Part shown: piece by piece, positions 5,907 through 14,111 of the stretch
How the letters are laid out: the number at the start of each line of letters is the position of its first letter
Numbering within the stretch: the stretch's first letter is position 1
Assembly: GCA_036500225.1 (NCBI GenBank)
Contig: DASYCJ010000105.1
Location: 1 to 31,284, forward strand
Direction of reading: 5' to 3'
Source of the DNA: DASUBN01 sp036500225
Lineage (GTDB): Bacteria > Pseudomonadota > Gammaproteobacteria > Natronospirales > REEB76
DNA: 31,284 nucleotides
The notes under the pieces: model-generated
Databases searched by the model: none
Told to the model about the DNA's origin: nothing
The model's input: the letters and a program-made list of their open reading frames with translations, nothing else
Program-made: the position numbers and the translations under genes

Positions 5907-8774
5907 ATGCGCACCCTCCGTGTATGGAACATCCTTGGCTATGTTTCCCTGCTGGCGGCATTTCTAGCCGTACCTGCCGTCTGGGCCGCGGATCCCGCGC
6001 CGGGTGCCGCTACTGCAGCCCCACCAGCCCTCGGCACGACCACCACGACTACCAGAACCGCGCCCCAGCACACCGCGCAGCTCGGCAAGATCGAGGTCAC
6101 GGGTTCGGCGATCCCGCGCACCAGCATCGAGACCGAGGCGCCGGTGACGCAGATCACCGCGCGCCAGATACAGGAGAGTGGCCTCACCACCGTGGCAGAC
6201 GTGGTGCGTTCCATCACTTCGGACAACAGCGGCACCATCCCCACCGCCTTCACCGCCGGCTTCGCCGCCGGTTCCTCCGGCATCGCCCTGCGCGGCCTGA
6301 CGGTGAATTCCACGCTGGTGCTGATTGACGGTCGTCGCACCGCGGCCTACGCCCTGGCGGATGACGGCCAGCGTTCCTTCACGGACCTGAACTCCATCCC
6401 GCTGAATGCGGTGGAGCGCATCGAAGTGCTGAAGGACGGCGCTTCGTCCATCTACGGCGCCGATGCCATCGCCGGCGTGGTCAACATCATCCTCTACAAG
6501 ACCTTCGACCATTCCGAGGTGGCCGCCGAAGTGGGCACTTCCCAGCACGGGGGCGGCACCACCCGCCGCGTCACCTTCCTGAGCGGTACCGGCGACCTCG
6601 ATCAGGATAAGTACAACGCCTACATGAACTTCGAGTATGAGAAGGACGATCCGATCCACGACAGCCAGCGTGACTTCCCCTACAACACCAACGACCTGCG
6701 CTCCATCGGTGGTGTGGACGATAACGTCGGCAATCCCTTCTTCGCCGGCTCCAACATAGGCGCCGTGGCGCCCGGCACCGTGACCGGCGGCAACCTGCTG
6801 ACCGGCGTGCAGGACCAGAACTCCCTCTACCAGCCTCTCAACAGCTGCGGTGCCGGTTCCACGCTCGTATCCCAGGGCGGTACCGGCCGATACTGCGAAC
6901 AGAACTTCGTGTCCATGTACAGCGAGATCGTGCCGGAAGTGGACCGAGTCGGCCTCTCCGGCCGCATCACCCTCAAGCTGAGTGATGCGACCACGGCGAC
7001 CACCGACTTGAGCTTCTTCCAGGATCGGGTGGTGGCGACCGCGGCGCCCTCCCAGATCCAGACCACCGTACCGAACAACACCGACGCCATCGCACTGCCG
7101 CCGACGCTGTTGGATGGCCGGCAGAATCCCAATGATCCCTTCGCTGCCCAGGGCAAATATGCCCTCATCAGCTATTCCTTCGGCGATATCCCCGGCGGCT
7201 CGACTAATGTGAACCATGTCATGCGCATGGTGGAGGACGTTAAGGGCTCGTTCGGTGACAGTGGCTGGGATTGGGACGGCGCCCTGGACCTGAACCACAC
7301 CTGGCTGAACGTGAACAACTACGGCTTCTTGAGCTTCAACCAGTTGCTCACCGACATCAACACCGGTGCCTACAACTTCGTGAATCCCTCCAAGAACTCT
7401 GCCGCCACGCTCACGGCGTTGTCGCCGGTTCTCTCCAAGACCTCCACCAGCGACATGGACTCCCTGGACTTCAGCGCCAACCGCTCGCTCATGGACCTGT
7501 CGGGCGGCTCGCTGGGACTGGCGATCGGTGCCCAGTACCGTTACGAGGCCCAGGACGATCCAGACCTGAACCCCAGTGATGCCTTCCAGGGCCTGGGCAT
7601 CGCCCACACCATCGGCCAGCGCACCGTGACGGCGGTGTATGCGGAGTTGGATGCGCCGGTGCTGACTAGCCTGGACCTGAACCTCGCCGCGCGTGAGGAC
7701 CACTACTCCGACTTCGGCAGCGCCTTCAGCCCCAAGTTCGGCTTCAAGTACACGCCGGTCGATTCCTTCGCCCTGCGCGGTACTTATTCGAAAGGTTTCC
7801 GTGCGCCGAGCTTCGCTGAAAACGGCTCCAGCGCCTCGGAAGGCTTCATAACCGAGGACCTGCCGTCGGCCTTCGTCGCCGCCCATGGCCATGATCCCTA
7901 CACGCAGCCCTATAGCCTGGGGCTGCTCACCTCCGGCAACGCCAGCATCCAGCCGGAGCGGTCCCGTAACTACACCTTCGGTACCATCTTCCAACCCACC
8001 GACGACTTCAGCGGCACGCTGGACTACTACAACATCGAGAAGACCGGTGTGATCAGCGCTGCCGACCCCTCGCTGGCCCTGAACGCCTACTTCGCCGGCC
8101 AGCCGATCCCGGCGGGCTACACCCTGACCTCGGACCTGCCGGACCCGAACGACCGCACCGGGCTCGCCCGTCCGGTGCTGGTGTCTTCGCCCTACGTGAA
8201 CGCCAGTGAACTCAAGACCAGCGGCCTCGATTTGGGGTTGAAATACCGAGAGGATTTCGGCAGCTTCGACTGGAGCAGCGACTTCGAGGCCACCGACATC
8301 CTGACCTTCGCCCAGACCGCCGGTGACGGGTCGCTGGTGTCCTATGTGGGTACCCAGGCCCCGTACATCCTGTCTTCCGGAGCGGGCACGCCCAAGTATC
8401 GCGCTAGTTGGGCCAACAGCTTCACCTTCGGTGCCTTCACCATCACGCCCACGTTCTACTACGTGAGCGGGATATTCATGAGCGCGGATGATGCTACCGG
8501 GCCCGGCACGGAGCACGAGTGCTTCTCCACCAATACGCCCACCGGCGCCAACCAGCCCGCAGACTGCCGTGTGCCGTCCTTCACCTATATGGACCTGACT
8601 GCCGAGTTCCATGCCACCGATGACTTATCGGTGAACGCAGGTATCTTGAACTTCTTCGACCGCAAGGCGCCCTTCGATCCCATCGACTACGCGGGCGTGA
8701 ACTACAACCCCACCTTCGAGCAGACTGGCGCAGTGGGTCGGTTCTTCACCCTGGGCCTGAAGTACAAGTTCTGA
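5907..8774 (+). CDS. TonB-dependent outer-membrane receptor
   Basis: The protein has 955 residues. A signal peptide (about 1-27, ending VPAVWA-AD) is followed by an Ala/Pro/Thr-rich stretch and a TonB-box-like segment (GKIEVTGS). The plug domain (about 60-195) shows DVVRSIT, SGIALRGL, TLVLIDGRR, ERIEVLKDGASSIYGADAIAGVVNI. A long 22-strand-type barrel follows and ends in GLKYKF, with the terminal aromatic residue expected for BAM insertion. The family imports siderophores, vitamins, carbohydrates or peptides using the TonB-ExbBD energy system. The next two genes encode an exported amidase and a DUF885 peptidase-like protein, so a peptide or amide substrate is plausible, but nothing in the receptor itself proves it. 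Start supported by GGGAGA upstream. Confidence 0.95.
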   Translation: MRTLRVWNILGYVSLLAAFLAVPAVWAADPAPGAATAAPPALGTTTTTTRTAPQHTAQLGKIEVTGSAIPRTSIETEAPVTQITARQIQESGLTTVADVVRSITSDNSGTIPTAFTAGFAAGSSGIALRGLTVNSTLVLIDGRRTAAYALADDGQRSFTDLNSIPLNAVERIEVLKDGASSIYGADAIAGVVNIILYKTFDHSEVAAEVGTSQHGGGTTRRVTFLSGTGDLDQDKYNAYMNFEYEKDDPIHDSQRDFPYNTNDLRSIGGVDDNVGNPFFAGSNIGAVAPGTVTGGNLLTGVQDQNSLYQPLNSCGAGSTLVSQGGTGRYCEQNFVSMYSEIVPEVDRVGLSGRITLKLSDATTATTDLSFFQDRVVATAAPSQIQTTVPNNTDAIALPPTLLDGRQNPNDPFAAQGKYALISYSFGDIPGGSTNVNHVMRMVEDVKGSFGDSGWDWDGALDLNHTWLNVNNYGFLSFNQLLTDINTGAYNFVNPSKNSAATLTALSPVLSKTSTSDMDSLDFSANRSLMDLSGGSLGLAIGAQYRYEAQDDPDLNPSDAFQGLGIAHTIGQRTVTAVYAELDAPVLTSLDLNLAAREDHYSDFGSAFSPKFGFKYTPVDSFALRGTYSKGFRAPSFAENGSSASEGFITEDLPSAFVAAHGHDPYTQPYSLGLLTSGNASIQPERSRNYTFGTIFQPTDDFSGTLDYYNIEKTGVISAADPSLALNAYFAGQPIPAGYTLTSDLPDPNDRTGLARPVLVSSPYVNASELKTSGLDLGLKYREDFGSFDWSSDFEATDILTFAQTAGDGSLVSYVGTQAPYILSSGAGTPKYRASWANSFTFGAFTITPTFYYVSGIFMSADDATGPGTEHECFSTNTPTGANQPADCRVPSFTYMDLTAEFHATDDLSVNAGILNFFDRKAPFDPIDYAGVNYNPTFEQTGAVGRFFTLGLKYKF

Positions 8775-8782
8775 CCACGACG

Positions 8783-8811
8783 CGCGCCTCCGGCTGTAAG
8801 CCGGAGGCGCG
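8783..8811 (+). terminator. Strong hairpin between receptor and amidase genes
   Basis: A perfect 12 bp GC-rich stem (8783-8794 with 8800-8811) has the 5 nt loop TGTAA, 9 bp after the receptor stop. No T tract follows, so it may be an attenuator or an mRNA-protecting 3' hairpin rather than a full terminator. The amidase start is only 19 bp further on. Confidence 0.6.
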
Positions 8812-8830
8812 TGCTCCTAAGGGAGGTCCC

Positions 8831-10420
8831 ATGTCACGTCCTGCATCGCCCACGGCGAACGCTCTGCTGTCCCTATCCCTCTGCTCGTTCATGGCTGCCT
8901 GTGCTTCCGCGCCAACAACCCCACCCGCGGGTCCGGCCTCGGTGGCCCAAGCCGAACAGGAATTGAAGGCAGGCGGCACCACACCCACCAAGCTCACACA
9001 GTCCTCCCTGGATCGCATCGCTGCGATAGACGAGTCGGGGCCCGCCCTGAACTCCGTGATCCAGGTGAACCCGGATGCCTGGAGCATCGCCACGGGCCTG
9101 GAGCAAGGCGCCGATCACTCGGGTCTCCTGTACGGCATCCCGGTGCTCATCAAGGACAACATCGACACCGGCGACAAGATGCTGACCACCGCCGGCTCCC
9201 TGGCCCTCGCCGGCGCACCGGCGCCTGAGGATTCCACCGTGGCACGCAAGCTGCGCGCCGCCGGTGCGGTGATCCTGGGCAAGACCAACTTGAGCGAATG
9301 GGCCAACTTCCGTTCCGGCCACTCCATCAGCGGCTGGAGCGGTCGCGGCGGACTCACCCGCAACCCCTATGCTCTGGACCGCAACGCCTGCGGATCCAGT
9401 TCCGGTTCCGGCGCCGCGGTGGCGGCGGGCCTCACGCTCATCGCCGTGGGTAGCGAGACCGACGGCTCCATCGTCTGTCCTTCCGCCACCAACGGTGTGG
9501 TGGGTATCAAGCCGACACTGGGTCTCGTCAGCCGCGCCGGCATCATCCCCATCTCCCACAGCCAGGACACCGCCGGGCCCATCGCTTCCAATGTCTCGGA
9601 TGCAGCATTGCTGCTCACGGTATTGGCGGGCAGCGATCCCAAGGATCCCGCCACCATCGATGCGGATAAGCACGCCACGGATTACCGGCGCTTCTTGGAT
9701 GCAGGCGCCTTGAAGGGCAAACGCATCGGTGTGGTGCGCAAACTCGCAGGCTTCAATCCAGGCGTGGATGCCTTGCTCGACCACACCATCGCCTTGTTGA
9801 AAGCCCAGGGCGCCGTGATCGTTGATCCGGTGGACATCCCACATCTCACAGACTACGGCGATGATGAACAGAACGTGCTGCTCTACGAGTTCAAGCACGA
9901 TCTCGACGCCTACCTCACCGGTCGCAAGGGTCTGGCGGTCCACGGTCTCGCGGACCTGATCGCTTTCGACAAGGCCCACGCCGCGGAGGAGATGCCCTGG
10001 TTCGGTCAGGATCTCTTCGAGCAAGCAGAGGCGAAGGGTCCGCTCACGGACAGGACCTATCTCGACGCTTTGGAGAAATCCAAGCGCCAGGCTGGGCCTG
10101 AGGGCATCGACGCAGCCCTGGCTCACGATCATCTGGATGCGCTGCTGGCACCCACCGGCGGTGCCGCCTGGGTGACGGACCTCGTGACCGGTGACCACAC
10201 CGAAGGCGGCAGTTCCTCGCCGGCGGCAGTGGCGGGATATCCGGACATCACCGTGCCGGCGGGCTTCCTGCATTGCCTGCCCATCGGCATGAGTTTCTTC
10301 GGCGCGAAGTGGAGCGAACCCACCCTCATCGGCATCGCCTATGCCTATGAACAGGCGAGCCATGCCCGCCGGCCGCCCAAGTTCCTGGCCAGCATCACCG
10401 ATCCCGGCTGCCAGCCTTAG
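8831..10420 (+). CDS. Amidase-signature family lipoprotein
   Basis: The protein has 529 residues. The N-terminus is a lipoprotein-type signal (LLSLSLCSFMAAC, Cys24), so it is exported and probably lipid-anchored. The amidase-signature domain follows with the Ser-cisSer-Lys triad in place: Lys108 in PVLIKDN, the Gly/Ser loop CGSSSGSGAA with the cis-Ser near 189, and the nucleophile Ser213 in ETDGSIVCPS. The family hydrolyses amide bonds; exported members with this ETDGSIVCPS form are usually listed as amidases of unknown substrate and are not GatA, since tRNA amidotransferase partners are absent. A strong ribosome binding site (AAGGGAGGT) precedes the ATG. It is probably co-transcribed with the TonB receptor. 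Confidence 0.93.
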   Translation: MSRPASPTANALLSLSLCSFMAACASAPTTPPAGPASVAQAEQELKAGGTTPTKLTQSSLDRIAAIDESGPALNSVIQVNPDAWSIATGLEQGADHSGLLYGIPVLIKDNIDTGDKMLTTAGSLALAGAPAPEDSTVARKLRAAGAVILGKTNLSEWANFRSGHSISGWSGRGGLTRNPYALDRNACGSSSGSGAAVAAGLTLIAVGSETDGSIVCPSATNGVVGIKPTLGLVSRAGIIPISHSQDTAGPIASNVSDAALLLTVLAGSDPKDPATIDADKHATDYRRFLDAGALKGKRIGVVRKLAGFNPGVDALLDHTIALLKAQGAVIVDPVDIPHLTDYGDDEQNVLLYEFKHDLDAYLTGRKGLAVHGLADLIAFDKAHAAEEMPWFGQDLFEQAEAKGPLTDRTYLDALEKSKRQAGPEGIDAALAHDHLDALLAPTGGAAWVTDLVTGDHTEGGSSSPAAVAGYPDITVPAGFLHCLPIGMSFFGAKWSEPTLIGIAYAYEQASHARRPPKFLASITDPGCQP

Positions 10421-10479
10421 AAGCCCGTAAGGCAGGGCTGAAGCAGCCCGGAACCCTGGACCTGGACCTGGGCCTTGAC

Positions 10480-10522
10480 CTTGTCAGATACCCTTGTCAA
10501 AGCCGTATCACTGTTGTATATA
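10480..10522 (+). promoter_or_regulatory. Promoter with direct repeats upstream of the DUF885 gene
   Basis: TTGTCA (10494-10499), a 17 nt spacer and TATATA (10517-10522) make a good sigma70 match. The -35 lies within the second of two CTTGTCA direct repeats (10480-10486 and 10493-10499), a possible regulator site. The predicted leader is about 110 nt. The rest of the 10421-10641 gap contains no gene. Confidence 0.55.
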
Positions 10523-10641
10523 TGTATAACACCTAGGCTAAGGGGTGGCGGTGGATTAGGAAGACCCGCCGTGCGCCCGAGTCAGGGTCCCGGCCTTTAC
10601 CAAGGCGGGGCGCAATCCAACCAATTCCAGAGGAAACTTCC

Positions 10642-12399
10642 ATGAAATCCAAGTCCCTGATGCTGGGCGTGGCCCTGGGCCTGTCCGGCACCATGGCAGC
10701 CGGCAACGCCGCTGCCCCGCATGTCCCGGCCTGGGTGGCCGAGAGCAACCAAGACGCCCAGATCGTGCTCAAGACCTTGGCCCAGTTCTCGCCGGAATCA
10801 GCTCAGCAGCTCGGCGTGGATGGCCTCGATGAGCAGGCCACCACTCTGCCCCTCGACATCGTGGCCCAGACGGACAGCGCCGTGGACAGCGATGTGGCCC
10901 AGTTGAATGCGCTCATGGCCAAGGCCACAGACCCGCATCTCAAGCAGGACCTGCAGATCCTCATCGACGCCATCGGCAACGCCAAACGCGACAACGACCT
11001 GCAACAGAAGTATCTGTTGAACTTCACCGACGTGCCGCAGTTGGTGTTCAACGGCGTGCAGAGCCTCATCGATCCGCAGATCCCAGCTGAGCGCCAGCAG
11101 GCGGTGGTGAAGCGTCTCGAATCCTATGCCGGCATGTTGCCGGGCCGTCCCTCCATCAGCGACCAGGCCAAGGCGCTGTTCGAGGCGGACCTGAAGCGCG
11201 ATCCCAACCTGCTCGGGCCTTATAAGGGCGAGATCGAACAGGACCTGCAGGATCAGCCGCAGTACCTCGCCGGCATCAAGGAGCTGCTCTCCAAGAGCAA
11301 GGTCACCGACTGGCAAGACGTCTGGGCCAAACTCGAGCCGCAGCTCCAGGACTACATCGCCTGGGAGAAGAGCGACGTGGTGCCCCATGCCCGGCCCACC
11401 AGCCATCTCCCGGAAGAGATGTACGCCAACAACCTGCATGATCTCGGCGTGGATGAAGATCCGCGCGCGCTAATCCAGGAGGCCGAGTTCTCCTTCAGCG
11501 AGATCCAGCACCAGATGGTGTTCATGGCCGACCTTGTGGCCAAGCAACATCACTACAAGAGCGACGACTATCGTGACGTCATCCGTGAACTGAAGAAGAA
11601 ACAACTCAAGGGCACCGAGATCCTGCCGCTGTATAAGAAGCGCCTGGCAGCCATCGAAGCCATCATCCGCAAGGAGCACATCGTCACTCTGCCGCAGCGC
11701 GCCATGGTGATCCGCCTGGGTTCCGTGGCCGAGACCGCCCAGCAGCCGGCGCCACACATGAACGCGCCGCGGCTCATCGGCAACACCGGCCAGTACGGCG
11801 AGTTCGTGCTGCCGAATAACTCCGGGAAGCCGGGTGGCATGGACGATGACACCTTCGATGCGGCCGCCTGGACCCTGACTTCCCACGAGGGACGCCCCGG
11901 TCATGAGCTGCAGTTCGCCAGCATGATCGAAAACGGCACTTCCATCGCCCGCGGCGTGTTCGCTTTCAACAGTGCCAACGTCGAAGGCTGGGCCCTGTAC
12001 TCCGAAGCCGAGATGCAGCCCTATGAGCCGGCGGACGGCCAGCTCATCGCGCTGCAGGATCGCTTGTTGCGTGCGGCCCGCGCCTTCCTGGATCCGATGG
12101 TGAACTTAGGGATGATCACACCGGATGACGCCAAGGCCTTCCTGGAACGTGAAGTGGTGCTGTCCCCGGCTTTCGCCAAGGAAGAGGCGGATCGCTTTGC
12201 CTTCCGCGCCCCCGGTCAGGCGACCAGCTACTACTACGGCTATCACAACTTCATGACCATGCGGGCCCAGGCCGAAGTGGCGCTGGGTGCCAAGTTCGAC
12301 CGCCAGAAATTCAACGACTTCATCCTGAGCCAGGGGCTGCTGCCCCCGACCTTGATGAGCCAGGCGGTCAACGAAGAGTTCATCCCGAGCCAGAAGTAA
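10642..12399 (+). CDS. DUF885 family exported metallopeptidase-like protein
   Basis: This 585-residue protein has a signal peptide (MKSKSLMLGVALGLSGTMAA, probable cut after GNAAA). The C-terminal two-fifths shows the DUF885 hallmark TSHEGRPGHELQ (His415, Glu416, His421), followed by NVEGWALYSE, which supplies the Glu expected as the third zinc ligand in this M32/M3-like gluzincin fold. The N-terminal part is helical. The family is thought to be metal-dependent carboxypeptidases, but few members have been tested. It has its own promoter, but its position after the receptor and amidase suggests a shared role in degrading imported or periplasmic peptides. Ribosome binding site AGAGGAAA seven nucleotides before the ATG. 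Confidence 0.9.
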   Translation: MKSKSLMLGVALGLSGTMAAGNAAAPHVPAWVAESNQDAQIVLKTLAQFSPESAQQLGVDGLDEQATTLPLDIVAQTDSAVDSDVAQLNALMAKATDPHLKQDLQILIDAIGNAKRDNDLQQKYLLNFTDVPQLVFNGVQSLIDPQIPAERQQAVVKRLESYAGMLPGRPSISDQAKALFEADLKRDPNLLGPYKGEIEQDLQDQPQYLAGIKELLSKSKVTDWQDVWAKLEPQLQDYIAWEKSDVVPHARPTSHLPEEMYANNLHDLGVDEDPRALIQEAEFSFSEIQHQMVFMADLVAKQHHYKSDDYRDVIRELKKKQLKGTEILPLYKKRLAAIEAIIRKEHIVTLPQRAMVIRLGSVAETAQQPAPHMNAPRLIGNTGQYGEFVLPNNSGKPGGMDDDTFDAAAWTLTSHEGRPGHELQFASMIENGTSIARGVFAFNSANVEGWALYSEAEMQPYEPADGQLIALQDRLLRAARAFLDPMVNLGMITPDDAKAFLEREVVLSPAFAKEEADRFAFRAPGQATSYYYGYHNFMTMRAQAEVALGAKFDRQKFNDFILSQGLLPPTLMSQAVNEEFIPSQK

Positions 12400-12420
12400 C
12401 TAGATAGAGTTGGAACGTAG

Positions 12421-12450
12421 GCCCCGCTGCGCAAGCAGCGGGGCTTTTTA
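12421..12450 (+). terminator. Rho-independent terminator of the DUF885 gene
   Basis: The perfect 10 bp stem GCCCCGCTGC (12421-12430) with GCAGCGGGGC (12435-12444) has the tetraloop GCAA and is followed by TTTTT. It sits 21 bp after the DUF885 stop and before the convergent SDR gene. Confidence 0.95.
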
Positions 12451-12475
12451 TTGGATGGGCAAATAGTGCGGTTTA

Positions 12476-13231
12476 TTAACTGCGCAGATATGAAGCGCCG
12501 TTGAGATCCAGGATGCACCCGGTGGCGGCCATCATACCGTCGGCGGCGAGTCTCACGATGGCCTGAGCCACCTCCTCCGGCGTCGTCACCCGGTTCAGCG
12601 GACTTTGCTTGCGGATGCCGTCTCCGGCAGGGCTCTCCAATATCTCCTTCGCCATGTCGGTGCTGACGAAGCCCGGTGCCACCACACCCACGAAGATGTT
12701 GTCGGGCGCGACCGCCTGGGCCAAGGACTGGGACATCTGGTTCAAGCCTGCTTTGCTCGCGCCATAGGCGATCGCATCCGGCTCACCGCGGAAAGCGCCA
12801 CGTGACGAGACGTTGATGATCTTGCCGCCACCCTGGCGCTGCATCACCTGGGCCGCGAGGAAACAGAGGTTGGCGGGCGCCGCGAGGTTCACGCTGAGCG
12901 TCTTCTGCCAGGCTGATTGCCAGTCGGCATAGCTCAGACCCTTGAGTGGATGCAGCTGATAGATGCCGGCGTTGTTCACCAGCACATCGATGCGGCCGTA
13001 GTGGGTCGCCACGTCCTGTATCAGCCGCTCGCATTGGGCAGGGTCCGCGAGTTCGGCAGCGAAGGCTTTGTGACCGCTGCCGGGCAAGCCTTTAGTCGCC
13101 TCATCTCCCGGTTTGCGCTGATGGGCTGCCACCTGTGCCCCCGCGGCGGCAAAAGTCTTTGCGCTGGCGCGGCCGATGCCCCGGCCGGCGCCCGTGATCA
13201 GCACCGTCTGACCCTTGAAGTCCATGGTCAT
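12476..13231 (-). CDS. Short-chain dehydrogenase/reductase (SDR)
   Basis: A classical SDR of 251 residues. The cofactor-binding motif is TGAGRGIG near residue 13, followed by the structural motif NNAG and the catalytic Ser (NVSSRGAF), Tyr and Lys (YGASK). The residues around the end of the second strand (HQRKPG) lack the acidic residue typical of NAD users, so NADP use is plausible. The substrate is not evident; the closest descriptions are 3-oxoacyl-ACP reductase-like SDRs. Two ATGs lie 6 nt apart (13231 and 13225), and the upstream one has a weak ribosome binding site (CAGG). The longer frame reaching 13330 overlaps the divergent esterase gene and has no SDR features. Confidence 0.93.
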   Translation of the reverse strand: MTMDFKGQTVLITGAGRGIGRASAKTFAAAGAQVAAHQRKPGDEATKGLPGSGHKAFAAELADPAQCERLIQDVATHYGRIDVLVNNAGIYQLHPLKGLSYADWQSAWQKTLSVNLAAPANLCFLAAQVMQRQGGGKIINVSSRGAFRGEPDAIAYGASKAGLNQMSQSLAQAVAPDNIFVGVVAPGFVSTDMAKEILESPAGDGIRKQSPLNRVTTPEEVAQAIVRLAADGMMAATGCILDLNGASYLRS

Positions 13232-13276
13232 GCTGCCTGTCGTGAAGTATTCGCCGGATGATAACAAAGCCACTGC

Positions 13277-13282
13277 TACAAT
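13277..13282 (+). promoter_or_regulatory. Extended -10 element giving a leaderless esterase mRNA
   Basis: TGCTACAAT is an extended -10 whose hexamer (13277-13282) ends 5 nt before the ATG at 13288. No ribosome binding site fits between, and no -35 box is apparent. Confidence 0.55.
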
Positions 13283-13287
13283 CGACC

Positions 13288-13956
13288 ATGAGCGATCTAT
13301 TGCCAGCAGTCGAGATGGAGACCGGTCCAAACCCGACGGGGAGCGTCATCTGGCTGCACGGCCTGGGCGCGGACGGTCATGACTTCGAGCCCATCGTGCC
13401 GGAGCTCAGGCTGCCGCCGCAACTGCCGTTGCGTTTCATCTTCCCCCATGCGCCGGTGCGGCCCGTGACCATGAACGGCGGCCGACCCATGCCTGCCTGG
13501 TTCGATATCGTGCGCATCGGTGTGAACCAGCCGCGGGACCTGGAAGGCATGCGTACTGCGCGCGCCTGGATAGAGGATCTCATCGCACAGGAGAATGAGC
13601 GGGGCGTGCCCACGGCGCGCATCGTGCTGGCGGGTTTCTCCCAGGGTGGAGCGGTGGCGCTATTCACGGGCCTACAGCATCGGGACAAACTCGCCGGCAT
13701 CATGGCCCTCTCTACCTGGCTGCCGGCGGAGGAGGGGCTGGATGTGGAACTGAGTTCCGCCAACGGCGCCACGCCTATCTTGTACTGCCACGGCACCCAG
13801 GATCCGGTGGTGCCGCTCTTGCTCGGCGCCCAGACCCGCAACTGGCTGACGCAACACGGCTGCGCCGTCACCTGGCACACCTATCCCATGCCGCATTCCG
13901 TCTGTGCCGATGAGATTGCGCATATCCGCGCTTGGCTTATCTCTGTCCTGGGCTAG
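13288..13956 (+). CDS. Carboxylesterase/phospholipase family alpha/beta hydrolase
   Basis: This 222-residue alpha/beta hydrolase belongs to the acyl-protein thioesterase/carboxylesterase group (Pseudomonas EstB type). It shows the oxyanion-loop region VIWLHGLGADGHDF, the proline-rich FPHAPVRPVTMNGG segment, the nucleophile elbow GFSQGGAV, the acid residue in HGTQDPVVP and the catalytic His in MPHSVCADE. There is no signal peptide, so it is cytoplasmic. The family cleaves short carboxyl esters and lysophospholipids. It is divergent from the SDR gene (56 bp between starts) and is followed within 3 bp by the second copy of the interspersed repeat. Confidence 0.94.
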   Translation: MSDLLPAVEMETGPNPTGSVIWLHGLGADGHDFEPIVPELRLPPQLPLRFIFPHAPVRPVTMNGGRPMPAWFDIVRIGVNQPRDLEGMRTARAWIEDLIAQENERGVPTARIVLAGFSQGGAVALFTGLQHRDKLAGIMALSTWLPAEEGLDVELSSANGATPILYCHGTQDPVVPLLLGAQTRNWLTQHGCAVTWHTYPMPHSVCADEIAHIRAWLISVLG

Positions 13957-13958
13957 TA

Positions 13959-14084
13959 CGCCAAAGCTACTGCGCTCGGTATAACTTCGTTGCGGTCCGG
14001 CTCACCGTCCTCATATGCATAAGAGCCCGCTCCGGGGGCTCGCCTCCCGCGCCTCGCTCTACCTTCGCTCGCTACGCTTTAGCG
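13959..14084. repeat. Interspersed intergenic repeat, copy 2
   Basis: This 126 bp element has imperfect 9 bp inverted ends, CGCCAAAGC (13959-13967) and GCTTTAGCG (14076-14084). It shares the order of conserved blocks with the copy at 5086-5220: AAAGCTACTGCGCTCG, CATAAGAG, CTCCCGCGCCTCG, CCTTCGCTCGCTACGCTTT. As with copy 1, it fills a gap between convergent genes, here the esterase and tamB. Confidence 0.75.
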
Positions 14085-14111
14085 CGTCTATTAGCAGAGC
14101 GCGCCGAGAAT

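Noticed and set aside
5964..8612. 882-codon open frame antisense to the TonB receptor gene
   Set aside because: Typical of GC-rich coding DNA read in the opposite strand; the translation is Gly/Val/Arg-rich without motifs, and the receptor frame has clear domains.
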